From assembly GCA_021829645.1 (NCBI GenBank), contig JAKBPI010000009.1, positions 1-57,425 of the forward strand: DNA of 57,425 nt, written 5' to 3'. This DNA is from Actinomycetes bacterium. Lineage in GTDB: Bacteria; Actinomycetota; Acidimicrobiia; Acidimicrobiales; Bog-793. Below, one piece after another: positions 17,906-25,893 of this stretch (positions are counted from its first letter, which is position 1; each line of letters starts with the position of its first letter). The notes beneath the pieces are model-generated. The model saw nothing but the letters and a program-made list of their open reading frames with translations. It made no database searches and was not told where the DNA came from. A program made the position numbers and the translations under genes.

Positions 17906-17985
17906 AAATTATTTATCCTCTACTACAAAAGTGCGTTTCCGAGAAACCCGTAAGTGGCAATTTGACATCGCAGGTTGCCCATAAG

Positions 17986-18264
17986 TCAAACCGGAAGTTT
18001 GGCTTTGATGCGTTTGATAACCGTTATCAAACCACGAGGCAGATATTTCTTTGCCGCAACGCGCAGACCTATTGACTTATCGAAAATCTTTTGAGATATA
18101 AGAACTGTTTCCTTTGCCTGTTCGAAGACATCGTCTATATAGTATAGATTTGTTTTCGGCAATTTCTCTTTTGCTATATGGTCTGCCTCTGCCGTAATTT
18201 TTCGGCGCAAATCTTCCATGTCGACTTTACCGTGCTTGGAATCGACCTTAGTTTTCTCGTTCAT
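17986..18264 (-). CDS. Small helical protein of the polysaccharide export operon, unknown
   Basis: This 92-residue charged protein is mostly predicted helix: MNEKTKVDSKHGKVDMEDLRRKITAEADHIAKEK, then YYIDDVFEQAKETVLISQKIFDKSIGLRVAAKKYLPRG and a basic end IKRIKAKLPV. No family is recognised and there is no signal peptide. The ATG at 18264 follows GGGGGTT at good spacing; two weaker codons upstream are ignored. It starts 14 bases after wzt ends and precedes the GT4 gene by 80 bases, so it belongs to the operon. It may be an adaptor for the transporter or transferase (inference). A second small helical protein starts the opposite operon. Confidence 0.6.
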   Translation of the reverse strand: MNEKTKVDSKHGKVDMEDLRRKITAEADHIAKEKLPKTNLYYIDDVFEQAKETVLISQKIFDKSIGLRVAAKKYLPRGLITVIKRIKAKLPV

Positions 18265-18278
18265 CACCAACCCCCAGT

Positions 18279-19529
18279 CTACTGTACAGACTCCAGAAAC
18301 TGAAAGCCGTTCGCATCGGATATTTTGACGGCCAAAGGCATGGCAATAGTGCCGGTATCTCGACCTGGGTTCATGACCTCAAAATATGCTCTTTGTTCGG
18401 AAAGATCCAATACCACACCGCCGGAATCCCTGATATCGATATTGATTCCAAATCTACCATCCAGAAGAGGTATTTCTGAAAAATAAAAACTTATTATTTT
18501 TTTCCCCTGTGGGAGCAACAACCCCGTACGAGACGTCCCGGCATCGGAGGTAAATAACATTCCTCCTGTGTCGTCCAGTACACTCACATTACAGGACGCT
18601 CCCTCAATTGTTTCTTTGACGTCAACTTCAACCTTTACTTCTAGTGGCTCCCCCGTTATGACGTAGGGTCTGTCGTTCTTGCCGGGATACTCAAAGACTA
18701 TGTCTTCAATCTGGACTGTTCTGTTGGCCACGCTAAAGATAGAGGAGGAAACTCCGTCCGTCACCGTCTCCCCTACGTCCGTGGGTAAGGCAAAACCGGA
18801 ATCCACCAACTTGTCACGAAATGCCCTGATGGCTTCCCCTGGTGGGGCATAAGTTATCAGTTCTCCGCGATCGATTACCATAACTTCGTCACATGTTTGG
18901 CGCATCATATCCGGAGAGTGTGAAACCACCACTATGGTTTTGCCGTCGCGTTGAAATTGCTGAACTTTGTCCATACATTTTCTCTGAAAGCGTTCGTCAC
19001 CGACGGCAAGTACTTCATCCACCAGTAAAACGTCCGGATCCACGTTCACCGCCACAGCAAAACCGAGGCGCACATACATTCCGGAGGAGTAGTATTTGAC
19101 TTGGTTGTCGATGAATTTTTCCAGTTCTGCAAAAGCAACTATTTCGTCAAAACGTTCGTCGATCTCTTTTTTGCTAAAACCGAGTAAAGATGCATTGAGA
19201 TAAACGTTATCCCTCCCGGAGAGTTCCGGTTGAAAACCGGCTCCAAGCTCCAACATCGCAGCCAATTGCCCCCTGACTAGGACGTCGCCGCTCGTAGGCT
19301 GTAAAATTCCGGCTAGGCATTTTAGCAATGTGGACTTACCCGATCCATTCCTCCCCAAAATGCCTATCGTCTTGCCGGCAGGGATATCCGCCGTTACGTC
19401 TTTTAGAGCCCAGAACTCTTCATATGGCACATGACCGGCGTGTATGACTCTTTCTTTTAGGGAAGTGTACTTTTCATGGTAGAGGCGGAAACGCTTGGAA
19501 ACCCCTCTGATTTCAATGGCGGAAGTCAT
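18279..19529 (-). CDS. wzt: Polysaccharide ABC exporter, ATP-binding subunit (Wzt/TagH type)
   Basis: This subunit powers export of lipid-linked polysaccharide through the Wzm permease. Walker A GILGRNGSGKST (about residues 55-66), signature YSSGMYVRLGFA, Walker B VDPDVLLVDEVLAVGDERF and the switch VVVSHSPDM are all intact. The N-terminal EFWALKDVTADI pattern is typical of the O-antigen/teichoic-acid subfamily. After residue about 245 comes an extra domain (VQIEDIVFEYPGKN..., LFTSDAGTSRTGLLLPQGKKIISFYFSEIPLLDGRFGINIDIRD), which matches the Wzt C-terminal polymer-binding beta-sandwich. The ATG follows GAGGAG, and the permease stop is three bases upstream. Confidence 0.93.
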   Translation of the reverse strand: MTSAIEIRGVSKRFRLYHEKYTSLKERVIHAGHVPYEEFWALKDVTADIPAGKTIGILGRNGSGKSTLLKCLAGILQPTSGDVLVRGQLAAMLELGAGFQPELSGRDNVYLNASLLGFSKKEIDERFDEIVAFAELEKFIDNQVKYYSSGMYVRLGFAVAVNVDPDVLLVDEVLAVGDERFQRKCMDKVQQFQRDGKTIVVVSHSPDMMRQTCDEVMVIDRGELITYAPPGEAIRAFRDKLVDSGFALPTDVGETVTDGVSSSIFSVANRTVQIEDIVFEYPGKNDRPYVITGEPLEVKVEVDVKETIEGASCNVSVLDDTGGMLFTSDAGTSRTGLLLPQGKKIISFYFSEIPLLDGRFGINIDIRDSGGVVLDLSEQRAYFEVMNPGRDTGTIAMPLAVKISDANGFQFLESVQ

Positions 19530-19532
19530 TTC

Positions 19533-20516
19533 TTACAGCTCCTCGGCAAAATTACCCTCTACGTTTCCAAAATACTTTACGGCTCCCAAAAATATGGCTA
19601 TACCGACAAAAAACATTATTGCTAACAACTCTAACAGGAAATGATAAGGATAAGTTGCCAGTACAATACTGGTTGTGCGCGTATTGTGATATGTCAGATG
19701 GCCTGCTACGACTTTTGCCACGGGAGTCAGTGTGGTATAAGTGACATGTCCGTAAAGTGCCCTTTGAAAAGAAAGTATGATGGAAGTAATCGGGTCAGCC
19801 AAGTAAACGGCAGAAAGCCATTTGATACTAGGGTGACGCAAGAACAGGTCGTAGACGGTATTATAGCTGTAGATAATCGGTACACCCCAAAACCACGCCT
19901 GCAATAACACCTGAATGAGGTGTTCGACGTCTCGTAAAGAGACATTCAGGGCTGAAAGAAAAATTCCTACTCCGGAAGCCACGATTACCAAATCGATCAA
20001 TCCGAACAGCACTAAGGGAAGGTACGACCAGGCAGGGGCGAACTGAAAACCTGCCAAAAACAAAATCAGTACCAATGACTGAAGGAAAAAGAAGAACAGA
20101 GCAGTTCCCACCTGTGCCAGTGGCAGTACTTCTCTTGGGAAAGCCACTTTTTTGACAATACCGGCCGCTCCTACCACAGAGGAGGCACAACCCTGTAGAG
20201 CTGCAGAAAAAAAGTTCCAGACAATCAGGCCGGAAAAGAGAAACAGGGCAAAATCCGGAATCGCACTCTTGAGGAAGTATTTAAATACCACATAGTAGAC
20301 ACCCAAGACAATGGCCGGATTGAGCATCGACCACAAGAACCCCAAAACGGATCCCTTGTATTTTACCTTCAATTCTTTTCTGATCAAAAACAGGAGAAGT
20401 TCTCTGGCCTGCCAGATATTTAATATACGGGCTCTGAGTGTGGTCTTGGCAGAAACTATTTTTGCCGGCAATTCTTTCCCGGAGTCGGTATTGATCAATT
20501 TTTCAGCAGTCAACAT
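19533..20516 (-). CDS. wzm: Polysaccharide ABC exporter, permease subunit (Wzm/TagG type)
   Basis: This is an ABC-2 type membrane protein with six predicted helices. The N-terminal amphipathic stretch RELLLFLIRKELKVKYKGSVLGFLWSMLNPAIVLGVYYVVF is the classic start of O-antigen/teichoic-acid permeases. VGIFLSALNVSLRDVEHLIQVLLQAWFWGVPIIYS is the conserved mid segment, and a final helix with EVEG-like NVEGNFAEEL ends the protein. It heads the operon wzm-wzt-small protein-GT4. The ATG has no ribosome site; TAAAAT lies five bases before it, so a leaderless mRNA is possible. The actinobacterial precedent is the galactan exporter Rv3781/Rv3783. Confidence 0.92.
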   Translation of the reverse strand: MLTAEKLINTDSGKELPAKIVSAKTTLRARILNIWQARELLLFLIRKELKVKYKGSVLGFLWSMLNPAIVLGVYYVVFKYFLKSAIPDFALFLFSGLIVWNFFSAALQGCASSVVGAAGIVKKVAFPREVLPLAQVGTALFFFFLQSLVLILFLAGFQFAPAWSYLPLVLFGLIDLVIVASGVGIFLSALNVSLRDVEHLIQVLLQAWFWGVPIIYSYNTVYDLFLRHPSIKWLSAVYLADPITSIILSFQRALYGHVTYTTLTPVAKVVAGHLTYHNTRTTSIVLATYPYHFLLELLAIMFFVGIAIFLGAVKYFGNVEGNFAEEL

Positions 20517-20738
20517 ATATAATTTTACACAACCTATCCTAAGCCGTCTTGTGATTACTTTATCTTAGTAGAGTCTTATGAAGACAGTCTGATTTTAGTC
20601 ATCAGTATGTGTTCAAAAAGACTCTAAATACACCGCATACAACTTAGCACCAACATATTGTCGTTTCTATTCGGTATACAAATTGGGCGCATTTATCATA
20701 CTACACTTTGCCAAGCAGAAGATTAAGGAGAAAACTCT

Positions 20739-20774
20739 GTGACAAAAAATATATTTACCGGAAAAATACCCTGA
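20739..20774 (+). CDS. Possible 11-residue leader peptide
   Basis: A GTG at 20739 is preceded by TAAGGAG with eight bases spacing, one of the best ribosome sites in the region, and opens an 11-codon frame (M-T-K-N-I-F-T-G-K-I-P, stop TGA). It lies 84 bases before the coiled-coil gene on the same strand. It may be a leader peptide, or a chance site in purine-rich sequence. Confidence 0.3.
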   Translation: MTKNIFTGKIP

Positions 20775-20815
20775 CTGACAGCGTGGAAAAGAGTAATTTA
20801 TTCAAGAGAGTCTTT

Positions 20816-20830
20816 TGCCAAAATTTGGCA
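20816..20830. promoter_or_regulatory. 15-bp palindrome upstream of the coiled-coil/GT operon
   Basis: TGCCAAAATTTGGCA has two perfect 7-base arms around a central A, ending 27 bases before the ATG at 20858. This position suits an operator that blocks transcription or early elongation. It has no T-run, so it is not a terminator. Confidence 0.4.
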
Positions 20831-20857
20831 CCTAAACCAGACAGGTAGAGTCATTCA

Positions 20858-21202
20858 ATGGCAGCCGATGCATCAAAACTAACCCTGAGAGCCAGAATAA
20901 GAGCGTTGGTCTCCTTACCGGGAAGAGTTATCTACCTCGAAGAAAAGTCCGTCAATCTCAACGACCGCTTGGAACCCATAGAAGGCAGGGTGCTGTCTTA
21001 TCTGGATAAAGTGCGTGAAGAATTGGCTGAGATGCGAGTCTTAGTTCTCTCTCAAATCGAACAAGACACGGAAACTTACGCTCTTCTGGGCTCCATCCTG
21101 CAAGACTTAAAAGATCGCGTAGAGAACTTAGAGCGACTGGGCGAGACCGTCGGTAACGAAATCACCAAAACATCACCTTCCAAAGCACAACAGCAGGACT
21201 AA
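20858..21202 (+). CDS. Small coiled-coil protein ahead of the double glycosyltransferase, unknown
   Basis: This 114-residue protein has a basic N-terminus (KLTLRARIRALVSLPGRVIYLEEK), followed by heptad-like helices (VNLNDRLEPIEGRVLSYLDKVREELAEMRVLVLSQI, LLGSILQDLKDRVENLERLGETV). It looks like a coiled coil, perhaps with an amphipathic membrane-touching start. No family is recognised. The ATG follows AGGTAGAG at good spacing. It ends 13 bases before the 818-residue glycosyltransferase, so the two are co-transcribed. Similar short coiled coils precede transferases in other surface-glycan clusters and may scaffold them (inference). Confidence 0.65.
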   Translation: MAADASKLTLRARIRALVSLPGRVIYLEEKSVNLNDRLEPIEGRVLSYLDKVREELAEMRVLVLSQIEQDTETYALLGSILQDLKDRVENLERLGETVGNEITKTSPSKAQQQD

Positions 21203-21215
21203 TCCAAAGCCATTT

Positions 21216-23672
21216 ATGACTGCCCTGTCCCTCCCCACTCAAAACATAGCCCTTGGCGGACCGGTCATCATAGACATAGGAGCGATACAGGGCACTTCCG
21301 CTCGCGGTCGCGGTATCGGCAAATACATTCTGAATTTTTGTCTGGCTCTGGAAAAAGAAGCCCCGGAGTTGGTTGCCAATTATCTCTTAGACCCAGACTT
21401 ACCCCCACCGGGCAACTTGGCGGGACTCGTAGAGTCGGGGAAAGTAATCTATACACCCAAGAAACTCCGATTCGCCCCAGAAGCCCGAGTGTTTTGCTGC
21501 ATGTGGCCTCTGGATCAAGATCGATCCCTCAAAAAAATCATGCCGCCGGCCGTCAAACAAAGCAACCTAACCGCTGCTGTCTTGGTCTACGACATGATCA
21601 TGGCCTTAGAAAAAGAGTATGCCCCCCAAAATCCAACGGACAAAGCGAGGTTTGCTTCCAGACTGGAGGTCATTCGCTCCGCTGACCTCATATTTACGAT
21701 TTCAGAAAAAACAAAGGCTGACGTTGTCAACTACTTCGATATTCAGACCCATAAAGTAATAAATATAGGAGCGGCGGCCGACAGACAATTTGTCCCGGTT
21801 ACTTCCAAAGATGTCTTCGAAGAAAAAATGCATTTATTGACAGCCAAAATTCCCGGTCTTCGTTCAAAATATATACTTTGTCCGACGGGAAGCCATCCTC
21901 GAAAAAATAACGAAAGACTAATCCAAGCTTTTCTTTCCATAGACAAAAAAATACGCTTGGATACACAGCTGGTGTTTTCGGGAGATCTCCCGGAATCCAT
22001 GGCCAATCACTTTAAGTATATGGCTTCATTTTCCAAAGACGTTTCCGATATCCTAACCACCGGTCAACTCCCTCAAGACCTCTTTTTAGCGTTGTACCAA
22101 TGTGCCTCTTTTGCGGTATTCCCTTCCCTGTCCGAAGGATTTGGGCTTCCTATAGCCGAAGCTTTGGCTTGCGGAAAGGAAGTATTGGCCTCAGATATTG
22201 CTCCCTTTGACGAACTCCTGAATAAAGAAATGTTATTTAACCCTCTCAGCATCGAAGACATCCGGGCCCGCCTGGCAAGAGAACTGCAGATAAGAGCTGA
22301 AACCGATATTTATGAAATCGGCCAAAGGGAATTACCGCACAGAACGACATCCTGGGAAGAGGTAGGCAGAAAAGCAGTAGGCTCTATTCATACTGCGCTT
22401 AGTTCACCTAGGCGGAGAATTGAGAAAAAGAAAAAGCGCCTGGGCATCATGAGCCCGCTGCCACCGGCGGCTTCCGGAGTGGCTGCATATACTTATCGCC
22501 TAATTGAAGAACTCATTGGTCTGGGATATTTTTCCATAACGGCTTTTGCCGACGGCCCTTTTCCCGGTGGCAACAGAAATCGAATACCGGCATATACACC
22601 AGATGACACGGCGTATTATCGGTCTTATTCTCTCCCGGTAACAGAGGGACTACTTGGTGGTTTTGATCAAGTACTTTACTGTTTTGGCAATAGTCATCAC
22701 CACCTGGGAGCCCTTAGTTGTCTGCCCAAAAGACCCGGGGTAGTACTGGCTCATGACGTCAGACTGACCAATCTATATCGCCATTATCACGGACGCCCGG
22801 GCACGGCTCAAACAGGCCTTAGTAAAGACATTGAGAAAATCTACGGTATTGCCCTAGAAGAAAGTCTGTGTAAAGACAATGAGCTTTCCCCTTATGCCAT
22901 CGATACCTACTCCTTGTTACTCGCCCGCCGTGTTATAACACTTTCCGATCTCTATCTGGTACATTCCTACTCAGCCAAAAATTTAGCTCTCATGGATGCC
23001 TTGCCTCAAAGTGAAGACAAAATTTCCGTTATCCCATTTGCGGTGGAAAAAAATACCGGATTTGACGAGAACTCAAGTCCGGAAAGCGAGTCAGATATTT
23101 CCCTATGGCTCAGAAAAGTACGTACACGACACCTGATAGCTCACTTTGGCATCGTCGACCCGATCAAAAATCCAAAACTCATCCTAGAAGCTTATCGTCA
23201 ATTGCACCTGACAAGAGATGATACAGTACTGGCATTCGTTGGACCAATAGATAAATCTTTGGCTAAAGAATTGACAACTCTGGCAGATAACTTAGGAATA
23301 AGCGACGAAGTAAAGTTTACCGGTAAAGTGTCGGATGCCGATTTCAACAGGATATTGGAACAAAGCTGCCTGGCACTACAACCCCGAAGTGACTTCAATG
23401 GCGAAGCTTCAGCGGCTGTAGCCAACACCTTGGCCTCCGGCATCCCGACCATAGCAACCGATACGGGTTGGATGAGGGATCTCCCAGATGACGCTGTCGT
23501 CAAAATGCCCGCCGGTATTTCCGCTTCAGAACTCTCAAAATTGCTGCTTGAACTGTTACAAGACACTAAAAGGCGCAAAACTTTATCCGACAGCGCAATT
23601 GCCTATGCTGCCAAGTACAGTTTCAGCTACGTTGCCCAAGTCTTATCAGAAATACTTCTGACAACTTGTTAG
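21216..23672 (+). CDS. Double-domain GT4 glycosyltransferase (two GT-B modules fused)
   Basis: The 818 residues hold two complete GT-B modules. The first (about 15-400) starts VIIDIGAIQGTSARGRGIGKY and contains ILCPTGSHPRKNNERLIQAF and FAVFPSLSEGFGLPIAEALACG with the E-x7-E signature. The second (about 410-818) starts KRLGIMSPLPPAASGVAAYT and contains LIAHFGIVDPIKNPKLILEAY and VKFTGKVSDADFNRIL. Its signature region ALQPRSDFNGEASAAVANTLASG deviates from E-x7-E, with Asp/Asn where the first Glu is expected. Fusions of this type occur in O-antigen mannosyltransferases that add two linkages. Here one module may be altered. There is no membrane helix. It probably makes part of the Wzm/Wzt-exported polymer. 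Confidence 0.87.
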   Translation: MTALSLPTQNIALGGPVIIDIGAIQGTSARGRGIGKYILNFCLALEKEAPELVANYLLDPDLPPPGNLAGLVESGKVIYTPKKLRFAPEARVFCCMWPLDQDRSLKKIMPPAVKQSNLTAAVLVYDMIMALEKEYAPQNPTDKARFASRLEVIRSADLIFTISEKTKADVVNYFDIQTHKVINIGAAADRQFVPVTSKDVFEEKMHLLTAKIPGLRSKYILCPTGSHPRKNNERLIQAFLSIDKKIRLDTQLVFSGDLPESMANHFKYMASFSKDVSDILTTGQLPQDLFLALYQCASFAVFPSLSEGFGLPIAEALACGKEVLASDIAPFDELLNKEMLFNPLSIEDIRARLARELQIRAETDIYEIGQRELPHRTTSWEEVGRKAVGSIHTALSSPRRRIEKKKKRLGIMSPLPPAASGVAAYTYRLIEELIGLGYFSITAFADGPFPGGNRNRIPAYTPDDTAYYRSYSLPVTEGLLGGFDQVLYCFGNSHHHLGALSCLPKRPGVVLAHDVRLTNLYRHYHGRPGTAQTGLSKDIEKIYGIALEESLCKDNELSPYAIDTYSLLLARRVITLSDLYLVHSYSAKNLALMDALPQSEDKISVIPFAVEKNTGFDENSSPESESDISLWLRKVRTRHLIAHFGIVDPIKNPKLILEAYRQLHLTRDDTVLAFVGPIDKSLAKELTTLADNLGISDEVKFTGKVSDADFNRILEQSCLALQPRSDFNGEASAAVANTLASGIPTIATDTGWMRDLPDDAVVKMPAGISASELSKLLLELLQDTKRRKTLSDSAIAYAAKYSFSYVAQVLSEILLTTC

Positions 23673-23694
23673 TGTGAAAACCGAACTAGGCCTA

Positions 23695-24546
23695 TCACGA
23701 TGACCGGGTTGTTTTTCCGGCTTTTTGAAGCAGAGTCTTCACCCGATTATAGATATACCAGGAGGTTTGCCAAGAACTTTTCAACCTTGCAACGGGTGCT
23801 TTGGTCCCATTGCTGTTTTGACTAACCGGCGCAAACAAATCATTGGCTGCTACGGCCATTTTTCTGGCTCTATTCGCACGCAAATGCAATAGATAAGATA
23901 CCTGATCATACGATAAGGAAGCTATCAAATCTTCGTCGTATGCCCGAGAGGAAAGCATACCGGCATCAAAAGCCGAGTCCGCAAAACTCTCTGCTATAAA
24001 AACTTTTTCCCTGTCGATATAAGGAAGTTCTCCCACTTGTGCCAGGTCGTCGTTATTTCGTACAATCACGAAATCAAAAGAGGTCCAAAAATTCCGTGCC
24101 GTTCTTCCCCCAATACCTCCCGGTACCTGTATGGGCGTATCACACATTAAAACTTTCACCGGGAAAGCTTTCAGCAACACAGCGACCGTATTCAGCATGA
24201 GCGCGCGCGGTATTTTTTTGAGAGTAGGTGCAAACGGTAACCCTGGTTCAAGAGAGAGAATGAGCGCTTTTGGTTTTTTTGCTTCCATGGCCAAATGCGA
24301 CAAGAACCTGATACCGCCGGGAACAGTCTTATCGGCGGCACTTCTTCGATCGGGTGAGATAATCCTTACATGCTTGGCTTTCATGGCCAACTCCGCGCCA
24401 AGAAGACCGAGGTAAAGCCCGAATGTAGCTCCTGCCGGAGCTGTCGTACCAACGAGTAAAAAATCTTCGTGTAAACCGGCAAGCAGATTCACCGTCTGAT
24501 TCTCCACTGCCAAATTGTTATCTTTTATTGCATCAGTGTTTTCCAT
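23695..24546 (-). CDS. Unassigned protein of the polysaccharide island
   Basis: A cytoplasmic-looking protein of 283 residues. The start chosen is the ATG at 24546, preceded by AAAGGGG; a longer frame would overlap the upstream glycosyltransferase. The opening FLLVGTTAPAGATFGLYLGLLGAELAMKAKHVRIISPDR, then PKALILSLEPGLPFAPTLKKIP and DFVIVRNNDDLAQVGELPYIDREKVFIAESFAD, look like the alternating strands and helices of a Rossmann-like domain. They recall the N-terminal half of a GT-B transferase without the donor-binding half. That comparison is weak. The end is basic (SWYIYNRVKTLLQKAGKTTRSS). It is ten bases downstream of a GT4 gene and very likely translated with it. Confidence 0.55.
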   Translation of the reverse strand: MENTDAIKDNNLAVENQTVNLLAGLHEDFLLVGTTAPAGATFGLYLGLLGAELAMKAKHVRIISPDRRSAADKTVPGGIRFLSHLAMEAKKPKALILSLEPGLPFAPTLKKIPRALMLNTVAVLLKAFPVKVLMCDTPIQVPGGIGGRTARNFWTSFDFVIVRNNDDLAQVGELPYIDREKVFIAESFADSAFDAGMLSSRAYDEDLIASLSYDQVSYLLHLRANRARKMAVAANDLFAPVSQNSNGTKAPVARLKSSWQTSWYIYNRVKTLLQKAGKTTRSS

Positions 24547-24556
24547 ACCGGCCCCT

Positions 24557-25780
24557 TTATGCCCCGTATGCCAATTGATTGACGTTAGATAAGTTTCGCA
24601 ACGAGTCTTCCATTTTATCGACAACTTTGTCCCAAGTGTAATTGGACAAAACGTAAGATCTTCCGTTTTCCCCCATTTGCGCCGCCAGTGCTTTATTGGA
24701 ACTTATGAGTTGTAGGCACTCTGTCAACTCATAATTGTCGGCATAAGTCATGCCGCCTTTAGAGCGTTCACAATGCCACGTTGCGACTTCACCTCCCGAA
24801 TAAGCAATCACGGGGGTTTTGGCCAACCAAGCCTCCATGATTGTCCTGGAAAAGCTCTCGTTGGTACTCGGCTGGGCCAGAGCAGAGGCAGCGGCAAAAG
24901 CGTCCGGAAGCTCTTTGGCATCTAAATACCCCAGATCTATGACATGATTTTTTAGGCTGTCCGGTATGTTGACACTACCTACGCCAATGGTAACAAGATC
25001 CATCTTGAATCTTTGCGTTGCCAGCGCTGCGGCAAAGGACTTGAGAAGGCTGTTCCAGCCTTTACCTTCTTCTCGTCGCCCCACATATAGCAAAAAGGGA
25101 TTTTTCAATCCGTGTTTTTCCACAAATTGAGAGGGGTTATATGAATCAGGCATCGCAACGGCGGCTCCCGTTACTTCATGCAGAGGAGACATCTCGGGGG
25201 CTACCCTATGACAGAGTTGATGTTCCGGCTCGGACAAAAACCAAAGGAGGGCTGCTTCGCTCAACGTCTTTTTGACAATTCCCAATCTGGCATACGGTTC
25301 ATCATGCAGACAGGGCATAATGACGGATTTTTCTCCGACTACTCCGGCACAAGCCAAAGTCGACCAAAAGAGATAGGGAGAAAATACGACGGTATCATAA
25401 CGCTTGTGTTGAGAGAGAAGGTAGAGGTAGAGTCCTGGGGCTCTGAATCTTTCATTCAGCCAAATATCTTCTTCTGTCGCAGTCAAAGCTTCCCCCGCCG
25501 AAAGCCTCGTTTCTATTCTGGCCACGGCCAGACGTCTCTTTTTCGTAACGGTCTTAAACCTTCTCACCGCCAGATCGACGTCGGTAAAGACTTCTTCAGG
25601 GAATTCGTTTGCCCAACTAAAATGACTCTTGGCGCACGTTGTTAAAATTTCGACCTTATGTCCGCGTTGTGCTAAACCGTGTGCGGCTTCAGCCATAACG
25701 GCTTCTGAACCCCCTACCACATCCCGCCCGTAACGGGGGGTGACAAAGGCCAGACTTAAAGACTTTTTATTTTCCCGCAC
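24557..25780 (-). CDS. GT4-family glycosyltransferase
   Basis: The protein begins LSLAFVTPRYGRDVVGGSEAVMAEAAHGLAQRGHKVEILTT, the usual acceptor-side Rossmann start with a glycine loop. The donor domain has FLLYVGRREEGKGWNSLLKSFAAAL, LGYLDAKELPDAFAAASALAQPSTNESFSRTIMEAWLAKTPVIAYSGG, with E-x7-E. The start is GTG, decided by a perfect AGGAGG seven bases upstream. It forms a two-gene minus-strand unit with the unassigned gene after it and is divergent from the propeller gene. The sugar donor is unknown; it presumably contributes to the same surface glycan. Confidence 0.88.
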   Translation of the reverse strand: MRENKKSLSLAFVTPRYGRDVVGGSEAVMAEAAHGLAQRGHKVEILTTCAKSHFSWANEFPEEVFTDVDLAVRRFKTVTKKRRLAVARIETRLSAGEALTATEEDIWLNERFRAPGLYLYLLSQHKRYDTVVFSPYLFWSTLACAGVVGEKSVIMPCLHDEPYARLGIVKKTLSEAALLWFLSEPEHQLCHRVAPEMSPLHEVTGAAVAMPDSYNPSQFVEKHGLKNPFLLYVGRREEGKGWNSLLKSFAAALATQRFKMDLVTIGVGSVNIPDSLKNHVIDLGYLDAKELPDAFAAASALAQPSTNESFSRTIMEAWLAKTPVIAYSGGEVATWHCERSKGGMTYADNYELTECLQLISSNKALAAQMGENGRSYVLSNYTWDKVVDKMEDSLRNLSNVNQLAYGA

Positions 25781-25893
25781 AGCGTTTCCTCCTAATAGCC
25801 TTATAACGTTTCTAGCCGAAATCCCATTGCCTTACATAATAGACTGGCAATTAATATTATGTATATTCAAATCGCAAACATGGGTGGACAGGC

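Larger units (their letters stand above)
20517..20857. other. Divergent promoter region between the wzm operon and the coiled-coil/GT operon
   Basis: 341 bases without a large gene. It should hold promoters for both polysaccharide operons. Two details are listed separately: a tiny open frame with a strong ribosome site and a 15-bp palindrome. Confidence 0.45.
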
